A stretch of DNA of 64,000 nt from Phlyctochytrium arcticum (Eukaryota > Chytridiomycota > Chytridiomycetes > Chytridiales > Chytridiaceae). Where the stretch lies: positions 1 through 64,000 of the forward strand of contig JAHLKI010000010.1 of NCBI GenBank assembly GCA_025602905.1, read 5' to 3'. Within the stretch, counting starts at the first letter, position 1; the number at the start of each line of letters is the position of its first letter. The notes under the pieces were generated by a model. That model saw only the letters and a list, made by a program, of their open reading frames with translations, searched no databases and was not told the DNA's origin. Positions 19,955 to 29,704 of the stretch are shown piece by piece. The translations under genes and the position numbers were made by a program.

Positions 19955-22464
19955 ATGGTACAAACAGAACTTTTTAAAACTGCAAAGAAGATGCGAATTG
20001 CCAATCCTGCTTTCGTTCCCATTCCTGCCTCCGCCATTACCAAGCGCCCTTTAGGTAAATGGTCTGGCAACAATTATCAATTCGAGCGAGATTTTCCAAA
20101 GAGAGAAGTTTGGGAAACAAACTGTAATATTGGCTTATTAGTCTCGGAGGAGTACATTGTAGTTGATGTGGATGCCAAACCACCGGCTATTCGAGGCAAT
20201 AAGAAAATATACTCTACAAACCATGGTATGCTTGACTTTCAGACACTTATCGAACAAAATGAACAACTACCACCCACTTTATCAGTTTCTACACCAAGTG
20301 GAGGCAAACATTACTATTTCTCATTAACTGGAAAAGAAGGAGAAGAGACGTTGAAGAATTGGACATCGTGTATGAGTCTAAATGGACGTTTGATTGCAGT
20401 AGATGTTCGAAAAAAAGGTGGATATGTAATGTGCCCTCCTTCGATAAAAGGAAGTCAACGATACAAATGGGATAATCCAGATGGGTTTAAAACGCCTATG
20501 GCACCCTTTCCAAACTGGATACTTGGTAATATCCTTGATACCATGAAGAAAGCCCCGCAGCATTTCGCTGCACAATACTTTACTAGCAATCCTTCAGCCA
20601 ATGATGCACTTGTCAGTAGTGATATCTCATTGCTAAAAGAAAGTGAGTATTGGCAAGATTGCTTTCGGATCTCCCCCCAGCCCAATATGCACAATATGTA
20701 CATTATCACTGCTACCGCACCTTACTATTGTAAGATTTGTCAACGTGAACATGTTAAGAATACAAACCATCCTTTCCTTGTTCGTCATCATGGTAACTTG
20801 CGCTTTGTGTGTCGTCCAGGAAATGGATTCAATCGTGTTATTGACATTGATTATTTGAAGATGTGGGATGATTGCCAAATGCCAGTCAAAAAACTTGTTG
20901 AAACTATGGATATTACCAATCGAGCCGTATCCGAAACCATACATGGTGATCTTTACAATTCAGTTCTTGCTACCAATCAACCAAATCAATGGTTGGTGTT
21001 TGAAAAAGATACAGGTATCTGGAGAGAAGAATTTCGGAATGTCATTTTACGACCCTTGATGGATAAGTATGTCAAAATGGCAAATGAACTTCATTCTATT
21101 TGTTATAATTTGATTGATAAGGATGAGATATGGGAGAAGCGAGCAAGTGCTGCTGGGAAACTTGCATATTCACTTTCAATGACTCGCCCGAAAAATGACC
21201 ATCTATCAGCCCTGTTTGAGTTGGTGAGAGATGGCCGAAAGGATGTCCTTTTTAACAAAAATCGACATCTGCTGCATTGTACTAACGGGGTTTACAATCT
21301 TGATGAACATGTTTTCAGAGAGGCAATTCCTGAAGATTATTCTAAACTATCCACTTGGTTAAAATTTCTACCTTATGATGAACATCCATTAGAAAAACGA
21401 CAGATTGTAGAAGGCTTTCTCAGTGATATTATGCTTGATCGAGCAGCACTCCAGCACTTTTTGCTCAAAGCAATGTCATCTTCACTTGATGGATATACTA
21501 AGGATCAATTTTTTTACTTCTTCCTGGGTCCTGGAGCAAATGGCAAATCCCTATTAATCAAGTTACTAAAAAAGGCATTGGGCGATTATGGGGCAACAAT
21601 TTCATCTGCTCAAGTTACAAAACCTAATGTTAATGCACAGGCTGCATCACCAAGTTTAGTATCACTTATTCACAAGCGGGGGGCATTCTTGACTGAATTG
21701 GAAGATAAGGTATTATTTACAGAATTCCTCAAGATGGTTGCTGGTGGGGATCAAACAAGTGGTCGAGGCTTGTTCAAGGATCAAGTTGTCATTGACTTGA
21801 TGGCAAAAGTGTTTATTGCTGTAAATGACTTGCAGGTTTCTGGAGAAAAGTTGTTATTATTCCTTTTGAGTGTTCCTTTACTGATTATCCTAAACTTCCA
21901 AATGAAAAAAAAATCATTGATGGATTCGAGGCAAAGTTGCTACAATGTGCCGACACTTTCTTAGCATTATTGATTAAAACATACACTACAAGTTACAAAC
22001 AGGAGGGAGTTGGTCGAGCGGTTCAACCACAAATCATCAAGGATACAGTTAAGAGATATGAAGAATCACAGAACATACCTCTACGATTTGTAAATGCTTC
22101 TGTGTCAACTGCCACCGATGATAAAGTTGTTCTTACGACAGCAAATGCAGATAATGCATTTGCCAACTTTTGCCAGTCACAAGGGATCACAAAAACTCCT
22201 GCTTTAGTTCGACATTTATATGAAATGATGGATCAAATGTTCCCACCATCAAATCCCCGTCGACAGGTATATCGCGCTGGAAAGAATGTACGAGGATGGG
22301 TAGGAGCAAGATTAGTAAATGATTGGGAATTAGCAGCAGATGATGATGAAGAATATGAACATGTGGATAAGAAACAACTTCGAGATCATTGGGGGCAAAA
22401 GAAAGAGAATATGTCAAGTACCTCTTATGCAGGATACACAGGACAATTGAACAATAATGTGTAA
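19955..22464 (+). pseudogene. Primase-SF3 helicase (D5-like), right-arm copy, frame-disrupted
   Basis: From ATG 19955 the first frame gives 669 aa. Residues about 59-200 match an archaeo-eukaryotic Prim-Pol domain (IVVDVD, TPSGGKHYYF, then a DVR...GGYV...PPS segment). CKIC and a later Cys near residues 259-286 may bind zinc. A D5_N-like region precedes the SF3 helicase: Walker A GPGANGKS (about 525-532), LTELED, KMVAGGD...R and motif C IAVND (about 621). Straight after motif C the frame changes near 21833. The segment expected to lead into the arginine finger is missing, and the conserved WRK...IPFE stretch and C-terminal tail are read in another frame to 22464. A short deletion is the simplest reading, and a programmed shift is less likely. 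The function would be replication initiation and unwinding. Confidence 0.82.
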
Positions 22465-24472
22465 AAAAAGAATAAGTATGTAGAAAGACATTACTTTTGT
22501 GAAAATCTAGCAGAGAATAGGGCTAGTCCTAGTCAAAAGGGTGGCTAGGTTTTTTGCACTCGATGGATGTAGTAACATATTTTAATAAGTTCTTCAATTG
22601 AAGAGAAATTTATGTAGAGCAAAAACCTAGCCGGTATAGCCTCTATTTTAGGGACATTTTCCACATAGAAAGAAAAATTAAAAAAAGAATTTAAAATTTA
22701 AAATGGCTGAGAAAAAGGACTGAAAATGGGTGGTAAGACGGCTAGGTATTGCTAGAAATGAGGAACCCCTAAAAAATGCCGCATTTTGTACAGTTTAAGT
22801 GGTTATTTGGTGGGTTTTGTAGAAATGTGTCGCATTTGTTGCATTTTTGAAAGGCTAGAATTTGCTGACAATATATTCAGCACATTCTAAAGGTGCCGAC
22901 AGATCGATAGGTCTTTCTACTCACAGATCAATATGCAATTCATATCGATTGGGCAAAGACAAAGAGATGATAATACCCCCATCTGGAGATTAACGATAAT
23001 ACCCCCATCTGGAGATCAATGATAATACCCCCCTGCTTTCAAGGGCAAGATCACCAAGATTGTCAGGAGTATTCATATTGCCCCCTTCTTGAAATCTGTG
23101 AATGTTTTGGCCAAAATTATATTCAGGAGATCTCCCTGTTTTACCATGTTTTCTAACGAACACAGTCTACATGAAAAAACTGACATTCAGAATTCTTCAC
23201 TAATGAAGAGGTGCTACGGAGCGTCTTTTTACTTCTCATCCATTCCCATCAATGCAACATCGACTTCAGTACTATGCAAACGTGGCATTGTCGTATCCTA
23301 ATGTCAGATTTGCAGAATACTGAACTCGATAAAATTCTGCATTCAACAGATTACATGATATTTTGTTTCTACATACACTGTAGATGTGAAATTTCCGGAA
23401 AAGCCGGAAGAGAATGATGGAGACTGTATAAGGTGGAAATGTGGAAAGTTTGGTACAATATCTGAAGTTTGGTACATTTCTGGAAAATGTGGGACATTTG
23501 AGGGAGGGGGTAAAATTGATGATCTTGAGAGTCTTGATAATGTGGAGATCAATGAAAATACCCCCTGCTTTCAAGGGCTTTGTGCCCTTTCGTAAAGGGC
23601 AAGATCATCACGATTGTTGGGAGTATCAAAATTGCCCCCTGCTGAAAAAGTTGTGAATGTTTTTGGACACAGTTATATTTGGCAGATTTCCATTGAGTTC
23701 CAAGAAAGCACTCTACATGAAAAAAAATGGCTTTTGAAATGGTACATGAATGGAGAGGTGCTGTGGAGCGTCTTTTCATTTCTCATCCATTTCCATCAAC
23801 GCAACATCGACTTCGTCATTGTGCAAAAGCGGCATTGTCGTATCCTAATGTCAGTTTTGCACAATGACGAAGTCGATGAAATTTGGCATTCGACAGATAA
23901 TTTGATATTTTGCTTCTACACACACTGCAGAGGTAAAGTATCCAGAAAAACCGAGAATGAATGATAGAGAGCGCATAAGAAGGAAATGTGGGAAGTTTGG
24001 TACTATATCCAAACTTTGGTGAAATTTGGGCAATTTTGGCCAAGTCCATAAAATCTAGAAAAATTTGTGAGTTTTGAAGAAGGGGGTAAAACTGATGATC
24101 CTGCACATCTTGATACTCTTGATGATCTTGGTCCTGAAGAGAACACTGTAGGATAGTGGGATAGTAGGATAGTAGTATACTAATATAGTAGTATGTGAAT
24201 ACATGAATAAACTTTTTAAAATGGAATTCCCTTGGTGGCGGAGCCAGGGGCGGCACTCGATGAATAATGGAGCGAGATGATTCGGTTTAGGAGGGTTGAC
24301 TCGATGGTCGGATTATGGAGAGGATTATTTTAATCCTGTGTAATCCGGTGTAATCCGGTGTAAGCCCCGTTCGGGGGTTAGACATGTAGGAGGTAATATT
24401 GGGCAATTAGAGGGGTTATACGGTGGGATAATAACCTGTATAGAGGGGTTACACATAGACCAAATAACCCCC
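22465..24472. other. Right-arm non-coding repeat and stem-loop region
   Basis: This mirrors 1816-3794. It has one additional 11-bp tandem copy (GGTGTAATCC) near 24340 and one additional block of about 19 bp containing GATATTGTACC near 23450. No gene is apparent. Confidence 0.65.
23805..23878. repeat. Perfect 24-bp stem-loop, right-arm copy
   Basis: It is the exact mirror of the structure at 2400-2473, with the same stem length and the same 26-nt loop. Confidence 0.85.
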
Positions 24473-24523
24473 TGTGACAGTGCATGGTATATTCCATAAT
24501 GGAATATACCATGCACTGTCACA
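24473..24523. repeat. 51-bp perfect palindrome at the right tip
   Basis: It has 25-bp arms around a single central A at 24498, and is the inverse of the left tip. Confidence 0.95.
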
Positions 24524-24528
24524 CAGAC
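24524..24528. repeat. Right target-site duplication of the nested element (CAGAC)
   Basis: Matches 1760-1764 exactly. The cargo gene frame resumes at 24529 (CTT TTA CCG). Confidence 0.88.
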
Positions 24529-26214
24529 CTTTTACCGTCTGCTTTAGTCACACCACAAAAGACACATCAGCATGAGAAGTCTTTTTCCGACGATGAGTTT
24601 GAAGAATCATCCTTCTTGCAACCTCATGATATTTCACGTTTACGAGTGAATGTGGGGGATACAACGGTATTGCTGCTTTCCAATTCTTACATCCAGCTTC
24701 AGCCACTAATTTAAATATTGATTGAAGGTCAAAGTTGTTGGGGGAGTCGATTTAGCCGCCATAGTACGTGACGTGCAGTCAAATTTACTCAAAGGTTTTA
24801 TTCAGAAGGAAGACACGGCGACTGTTGCGTAAGTTTCGGGCGCCCCTGCATCATTTTCATCATCGACTCAGCAGTGTGAGCAGCGCCATCTTTTCCGTTG
24901 TTTTAATCAGTCGCGGCCCACCGCCGGCGTACCAACATTATCTGATGGCGAACTTTGATAACGCAGAGAGGATTTGGCACGCAGTGGTAACGGATCTAGA
25001 GAATCGCTGCATCATTCCCTACGATGACACGCAGTATGTTCGTCAAACCGTGAAAGACGCAACGGATGCCAAGCGCAACGGGGATATGCTATGGCTTCTT
25101 ACGCGTTGTGATTTGAATGATCAGCACGCATTCGTTAATGTTTTTACCGCGATGTCAATCGCGCAGTGGTAAGATCACTCCAATAGAAGACATAAACGTT
25201 CAACTCAAATCTTTTGGCTATTTGAAGTTTTTATAGAGCAAATTGTTTTTTTGGAACCGGCATAAATGAAGCGACGTGGATCAACGTGTATGTTGTACCT
25301 TTTCTGGGATCATGCTTTGACCCCAATATTCAAGTCAAGATGTGGGAACTTTGAGTCCGGCTGTGTTCGAGCGCATCTATTCACATCCTTCCTCAGAGAT
25401 TACGCGGCTGTTCCTCCCAAGCGACCAGATGTAGTATTTTCTATTAACCACCAACACATATCCAGATCTTTATTTATTGCGGAAGTCAAGACGCCAACGG
25501 CGACGGTTCAAAGTCGCGCCAAAGAGGTTGGCAGATTAATCCGCCGCGGCGTAGAGATCTTGAAAGCCGATGTCAACAACTTCGACCACGGCGGGCAAGC
25601 CCCCACGATGTTGCTTGCACGGATAGATGGTACGTCAGCCCGATGATCGAACGGGTTCTCCCCGCATCGTTGATAACTGTTTATACTTAGGTTTTGATGT
25701 AACTGTGTATGAACTGTCTTTATGGCAAAAACTCTTCATGTGTCAACAAATTGGTTCTTGCTCGCTGCCCCGAGCTTTTCTCGAAAGCTCAGTGGATGAT
25801 TTCTGCAAAGCTATCCTGTTTTCGGCTAGCGTGATGGTATGTGACTTTACTTCCATTGATAGATAATGTATTCTTTCCTTTCTATGCTAAAACCGGCCAT
25901 GATCCGCAGAAGCGCGTGTTGCGCTTACGCAAGAACTATATCAAGATGCCAAGGAAGGTACATCCACCTTCTTGCCAGCTATTACCCTTTACACCCCCAA
26001 AAAACGGAGCGAAACAGCAAGCTTAACCAACCAGGAAGCCCTGATGCTATTTTTGCAATTGTCAGGTCAAGATAGGACATTGGTTACGATCTCCGATTAT
26101 GGTGTTGCCTTCCGTCTTCTTACTCAGCTCAAGAGTGTTTTTGCGCGCCCATCGCCAAAAAATCCACAGCTCACAGCACCATATAGTTCAAGCCCACTTC
26201 AACTCCACACCTGA
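24529..26214 (+). pseudogene. Cargo gene, 3' part with PD-(D/E)XK nuclease-like domain
   Basis: The interrupted exon continues to about 24690. Further exons with plausible GT-AG introns run to a stop at 26214: about 24734-24830, 24876-25170, 25196-25235 and 25247-25298, then the nuclease exon (about 25343-25628), 25692-25836 and 25909-26214. The motif RPDVVF...LFIAEVKTP gives Pro-Asp and Glu-x-Lys, the catalytic signature of PD-(D/E)XK nucleases. Several fungal host-directed or anti-invader families carry such domains, and the role here is unknown. No frameshift is required in this half, so the insertion of the nested element may be the only serious lesion. Exon borders are my estimate. Confidence 0.6.
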
Positions 26215-26937
26215 GGAAGCGTTTGCTCCACAGCCGCCAGCTGGGCCACATACATCCTTATATCAATTCGTAAGTTCTCGTCGGTTTTGTCGCCTTGACT
26301 TTGGATGAATAACACGTCTTCTCGTTGAAGATCGATAATTTTTGATTGATGGTCAAACATTTGTGTAGTCATCAGCTCCTTGTAATGAAATATAGCTAGA
26401 AACTAGCGAAATGATCTTTAAACGTGGATGAAATGATGTGTTATGCCCAGAGTCCGAAACATGAGTTTTCCCGGGAGTTTTCTCCATCTGTCCACAGTTT
26501 CTGAGTGACTCAGACATCTGCGCAGCATTACAATACTGCGCTGCTGCGCACGACAATGGGACATCGGCTTTGATCAAAGCAAACACACAGAAAAGGGTGT
26601 TGAGTAAAGTTGGGTCCAGGTTGGGTCGTCCTTTGCGTAATATCTGGCGTGTTACACGGCCAGCAAGCTGCATACGCATATCATCGGATTCGGAAAATCA
26701 TATGTGGCGCATCCATAGATGGCTGAGCCAATTGGCCAATTGCCTCCGCGTATGCCACGCACATCTCAACAATGCCTATGATTGCATGTGCCAATTACCG
26801 ATGCTGTACATATGCATGCACATACGCAGACATACGCTCAGCATATGTTATTGAGAAAATGTATGCCCATCATATAGCTGTCAGTGGGTGTGGAATGGAA
26901 TCAAAATATTAAAATGGGATCAAAACGCTCTTTTTTA
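26215..26937. other. Polinton intergenic stretch
   Basis: No supported gene. ATGCATATG-rich words occur between 26790 and 26850. The interval lies between the cargo gene and a small inverted-repeat element. Confidence 0.5.
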
Positions 26938-27601
26938 GGCCAGCCGTTCGCGGACACCGGGTATTTGATTCGCGGACACCGGGTGCGCCTTTTCATGACT
27001 GTGCCTTCGCTATTATTTTCGCATTTCTGCCTGCGTGGGAAAGTTGGGGAAAAGATGTTTGTAGATTGCCCAATAAGAGTCCTACGTTCACTTGATAAGA
27101 TAAATAAGTTACAATGTAACAGCAGAAGTAGAATCCTATTGTTCTGTTCAACTGTTGTGACCTCTTCATTCCAGGTTTCAATAATATAAACATTTCCTCT
27201 CTTGATCTTGATCCCTTTATTTCACCGCACCCACGCCTGGCAGGGACTGATGAAGCCGTAGCATTCTCAACTGGACCTACAGCATTAACCACGGCTTTGA
27301 CATGCTCAAAAGCGGACGGATCTTCTCTTCTAGATAATCGCTGGCGGTGATAGCCTTCTTCAGTTCCCTGTGACAAGCATGGTGTTTTTAATGTACTAAA
27401 AAGCGTGTGGGAAACGCTCAGTAGGCGTGGGAAAAGGGTCTGTTCTATTTCTTTTAGAATCATAAGAGAATCATATATACATCCAAAAGCAAGTGCAGCG
27501 AATAATGCGAATTTCCATTGCGAATAAATCGGCGGCACAGCGAAGGAAGGGCGCACCCGGTGTCCGCGAATCAAATACCCGGTGTCCGCGAACGGCTGGC
27601 C
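26938..27601. mobile_element. Small inverted-repeat element (MITE-like, ~664 bp)
   Basis: Both ends carry about 52-bp inverted repeats starting GGCCAGCCGTTCGCGGACAC. Each contains two direct copies of CGCGGACACCGGGT separated by ATTTGATT. A long minus-strand frame crosses it but has no recognisable domain. T/A runs flank the ends, and no clear target duplication is visible. Confidence 0.65.
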
Positions 27602-27613
27602 AAAAAAAATCAT

Positions 27614-28094
27614 CTAAACACCAAAGATTCCTGAATAAAAAATTCTATTTCTCTTGACCGGCTGCTCAGGAGGAGGCATTGCTTTAGCAATTGGTTTATA
27701 TGTCTTTTTTACTGGCAATTCTTCTTCAAGTTCGTCAGTATTCTTCTTACGTTTAGTCGAAGATAAGCCAGACGTATCCTGGTCTTTGTTGGAGTTCTTC
27801 TTTATTTTCTTTATCACTGCTTCTTTCTCTGCTTTCATGAGATCCTTTATTCTTTTCCTTTCCAGTTTCTCCAATTGTTTTTGCCGTTTCTCCTCTTCGG
27901 CTTTCTTCTGTAGTTTGCTTTTCTGCTTTTTCGAGTGCTGCTCGTTGCTTGTCTGTTAATTCGCGTTTTTTTTTTCGGCTTCTCTGAGGTCTTGGACTCT
28001 ACAGAGGTTACAGACTTATCTGCAAGTTTTACAGACTCTGTAGATTCAGTAAGGGGTTCTGTAGGTTCTGCGGTTGTTCTGTAGTATCAGACAT
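27614..28094 (-). pseudogene. Degraded Lys/Glu-rich Polinton gene
   Basis: An ATG at 28094 (MSDTTEQP) is followed by a protein-like frame that must shift at least twice to reach the C-terminal 86 codons ending at 27614. One shift coincides with an A10 run at about 27966-27975. The predicted product is highly charged with helical K/E repeats and ends in a hydrophobic FYSGIFGV. No family was recognised. Broken. Confidence 0.5.
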
Positions 28095-28166
28095 TTTCTA
28101 CAATTAGCTACACAAAAAAATTTGCTTGTTAGTCCTGCGGATGCCGGCAACGGCATTGGCATCTCA

Positions 28167-28898
28167 TCACAGTCTGACAACATCTTCATATTCGTCAGCA
28201 ACGGCAAGCCTAATGTACATTGGAGACCTTGTTTCGAGAGACTTGTGCGTTTGCCCATCTATAAGTGATAAATCAAGTTGAGAAACAGTAGTACCACAGT
28301 AAATCCAATCACTATCCTGCTGATAATGAATGATGTTGCCGCTTTGCACATTCGGAATCATTGTGAGAACATTCATACTGCCTTGGTTTGCGTGGTAGGT
28401 AATGTACTTACTATTTAGTGATGTGGAACACAGCAGAAGGACAGATGTATTGCTTAAATCAACTTGGTAAGGAAAAGTGTAGGATGTAGCCTTGTTTGGT
28501 GAATTATCCTTCTCTGATCCGAGAACTCGCCATGCAGTTGTTCCACTTTGCGAATTCCCAATCTTGAAAGGTGCATCGGAAGTAATTGTCAACTTTTTGG
28601 TAACATTGTCGAATGTAATATCATAACCTTGATCACCGACGTTTTCCATTGCTGTCTTGAGTGTTGGTACAATGTTTACACTATTATAATACCCATTAGG
28701 AATCGATGCGGTTCGTTTAGAACCGTTGTCCTCATAGAGAACAAGTTTGTTGTTTGTTTCATTAACCGTGTAGACACTGCTACTAGGAATAATGACTTCC
28801 TTTATTTTAAACCACTGAACATTCAGATTTGGAAATATCCATGTAGGTTCTGTTGGTGATGAAGCAAACGAACTGTTTAGAATAATCTCATGAATCAT
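28167..28898 (-). CDS. Minor capsid (penton-like) protein of the Polinton
   Basis: It encodes 243 aa, uninterrupted from ATG 28898. The arrangement fits the penton-base/minor-capsid jelly roll of Polintons, adintoviruses and virophages: an N-terminal IPSSSVYTVNETNN strand, a YYNSVNIVPTLKTAM helix, the centre VDLSNTSVLLLCS, then a conserved VLTMIPNVQSGNIIHY segment and a C-terminal LIDGQTHKSL...SPMYIRLAV strand pair. It would form capsid vertices. It is transcribed divergently from the ATPase gene with 32 bp between them. The call rests on overall pattern, not on a catalytic motif. Confidence 0.7.
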   Translation of the reverse strand: MIHEIILNSSFASSPTEPTWIFPNLNVQWFKIKEVIIPSSSVYTVNETNNKLVLYEDNGSKRTASIPNGYYNSVNIVPTLKTAMENVGDQGYDITFDNVTKKLTITSDAPFKIGNSQSGTTAWRVLGSEKDNSPNKATSYTFPYQVDLSNTSVLLLCSTSLNSKYITYHANQGSMNVLTMIPNVQSGNIIHYQQDSDWIYCGTTVSQLDLSLIDGQTHKSLETRSPMYIRLAVADEYEDVVRL

Positions 28899-28930
28899 GT
28901 TATAAGTTTTTTAGTTCTTCTTTTTAAAGA
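28899..28930. promoter_or_regulatory. Short divergent promoter between capsid and ATPase genes
   Basis: Only 32 bp separate the two ATG codons. The sequence is AT-rich with TTTTTAAAGA near the ATPase start. Confidence 0.4.
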
Positions 28931-29650
28931 ATGGTAATAGAAAAAATGTCACAAACTTGGAAGGTTGAACCAATTAAGATACCTAAAGGTTTGCAGCGTC
29001 AACCAAGGGACAAAAGTCGTAACACCGGGTTGCCTGAAATGTTCAGCAATATTTCGATTATAGGTAATGTTCGATCAGGTAAAACGACATTACAAACGTT
29101 TCTAGCGGAGAAGTTGATTCCTTTCTATGCTAAAACTATTGTGATTAGTCCCAATATCTCAACCGATGAGAAATGGAAAGCACTTTCACTCAAATTTCCT
29201 GACAAACTCATCATGAAATCATCTATATCCAATGACATCCTAGACACAATTATAACCAAACAGCGAGAATGTTTTGAAGAGGACGTCGATAATACCTTAC
29301 TTTTACTTATTGACGACTATGGCTCCCAGGCAAAATATCGTAAGGAATACGGTGCTGCGCTTGACAGTTTGGTGACCATGTATAGATGGGAAGGTATAAC
29401 CCTCATTAATTCGTTCCATGCATTCAAGCAAATGAGTGCTACACGACGTCTACAGACTTCACAATGGTTCATTTTTCGTACCACAGACGTTGAACTCAAG
29501 AAGATGACACCCGAACTTCGTGCGCACTTGTCTGATTCTGAGTTTGAGAACTTAGTAAAAGAGGCTACTTTGAAACCGTTTTCTTTCTTGTATATCAACA
29601 TGAAGGCACCATCCAACGAGGGTGTCTTCCATAATAATGTGATAGGATGA
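28931..29650 (+). CDS. A32/FtsK-HerA-like packaging ATPase
   Basis: It encodes 239 aa, complete. Walker A is GNVRSGKTT (about residues 45-53) and Walker B is LLLLIDDYG (about 122-130). A downstream polar segment, INSFHAFKQM, could hold the sensor residue. Length and motifs match the genome-packaging ATPases of Polintons and related viruses, which pump DNA into the capsid. A second in-frame ATG at 28946 is an alternative start. It is one of the few Polinton core genes here with no lesion. Confidence 0.88.
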   Translation: MVIEKMSQTWKVEPIKIPKGLQRQPRDKSRNTGLPEMFSNISIIGNVRSGKTTLQTFLAEKLIPFYAKTIVISPNISTDEKWKALSLKFPDKLIMKSSISNDILDTIITKQRECFEEDVDNTLLLLIDDYGSQAKYRKEYGAALDSLVTMYRWEGITLINSFHAFKQMSATRRLQTSQWFIFRTTDVELKKMTPELRAHLSDSEFENLVKEATLKPFSFLYINMKAPSNEGVFHNNVIG

Positions 29651-29704
29651 GTCTGTGACTCCGTACAACTTTCTTCAGCTTCACTAGTAACATCATCGCA
29701 GGCT

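Larger units (their letters stand above)
1765..24523. mobile_element. Palindrome-tipped composite element carrying host genes
   Basis: The unit is 22,759 bp, begins TGTGACAG and ends CTGTCACA, with a 5-bp target duplication CAGAC. It has 4.8-kb inverted arms (1765-6561 and 19698-24523) that are nearly identical and AT-rich, each with a primase-helicase gene. The core of about 6562-18100 is different in style: higher GC, intron-containing genes, and a complete CENP-C gene. The 5'-TG...CA-3' ends with a 5-bp duplication are what retroviral-type integrases usually leave, but no integrase was recognised inside. I do not know a described family with this layout. It could be a defective linear virus or plasmid genome that captured chromosomal DNA. 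Confidence 0.82.
19698..24523. repeat. Right inverted arm of the composite element
   Basis: This is the reverse complement of 1765-6561 plus about 29 bp of extra short duplications. Homology ends at 19698 within the helix-turn-helix gene. The right viral-type segment itself continues leftward to about 18100. Confidence 0.95.

Noticed and set aside
25260..25345. Frameshift in the nuclease-like cargo gene
   Set aside because: A plausible GT-AG intron from about 25299 to 25342 restores phase, so no lesion is needed.
26993..27613. A 206-codon minus-strand frame across the MITE-like element
   Set aside because: It runs through both inverted repeats and shows no domain; probably a by-product of repeat composition.
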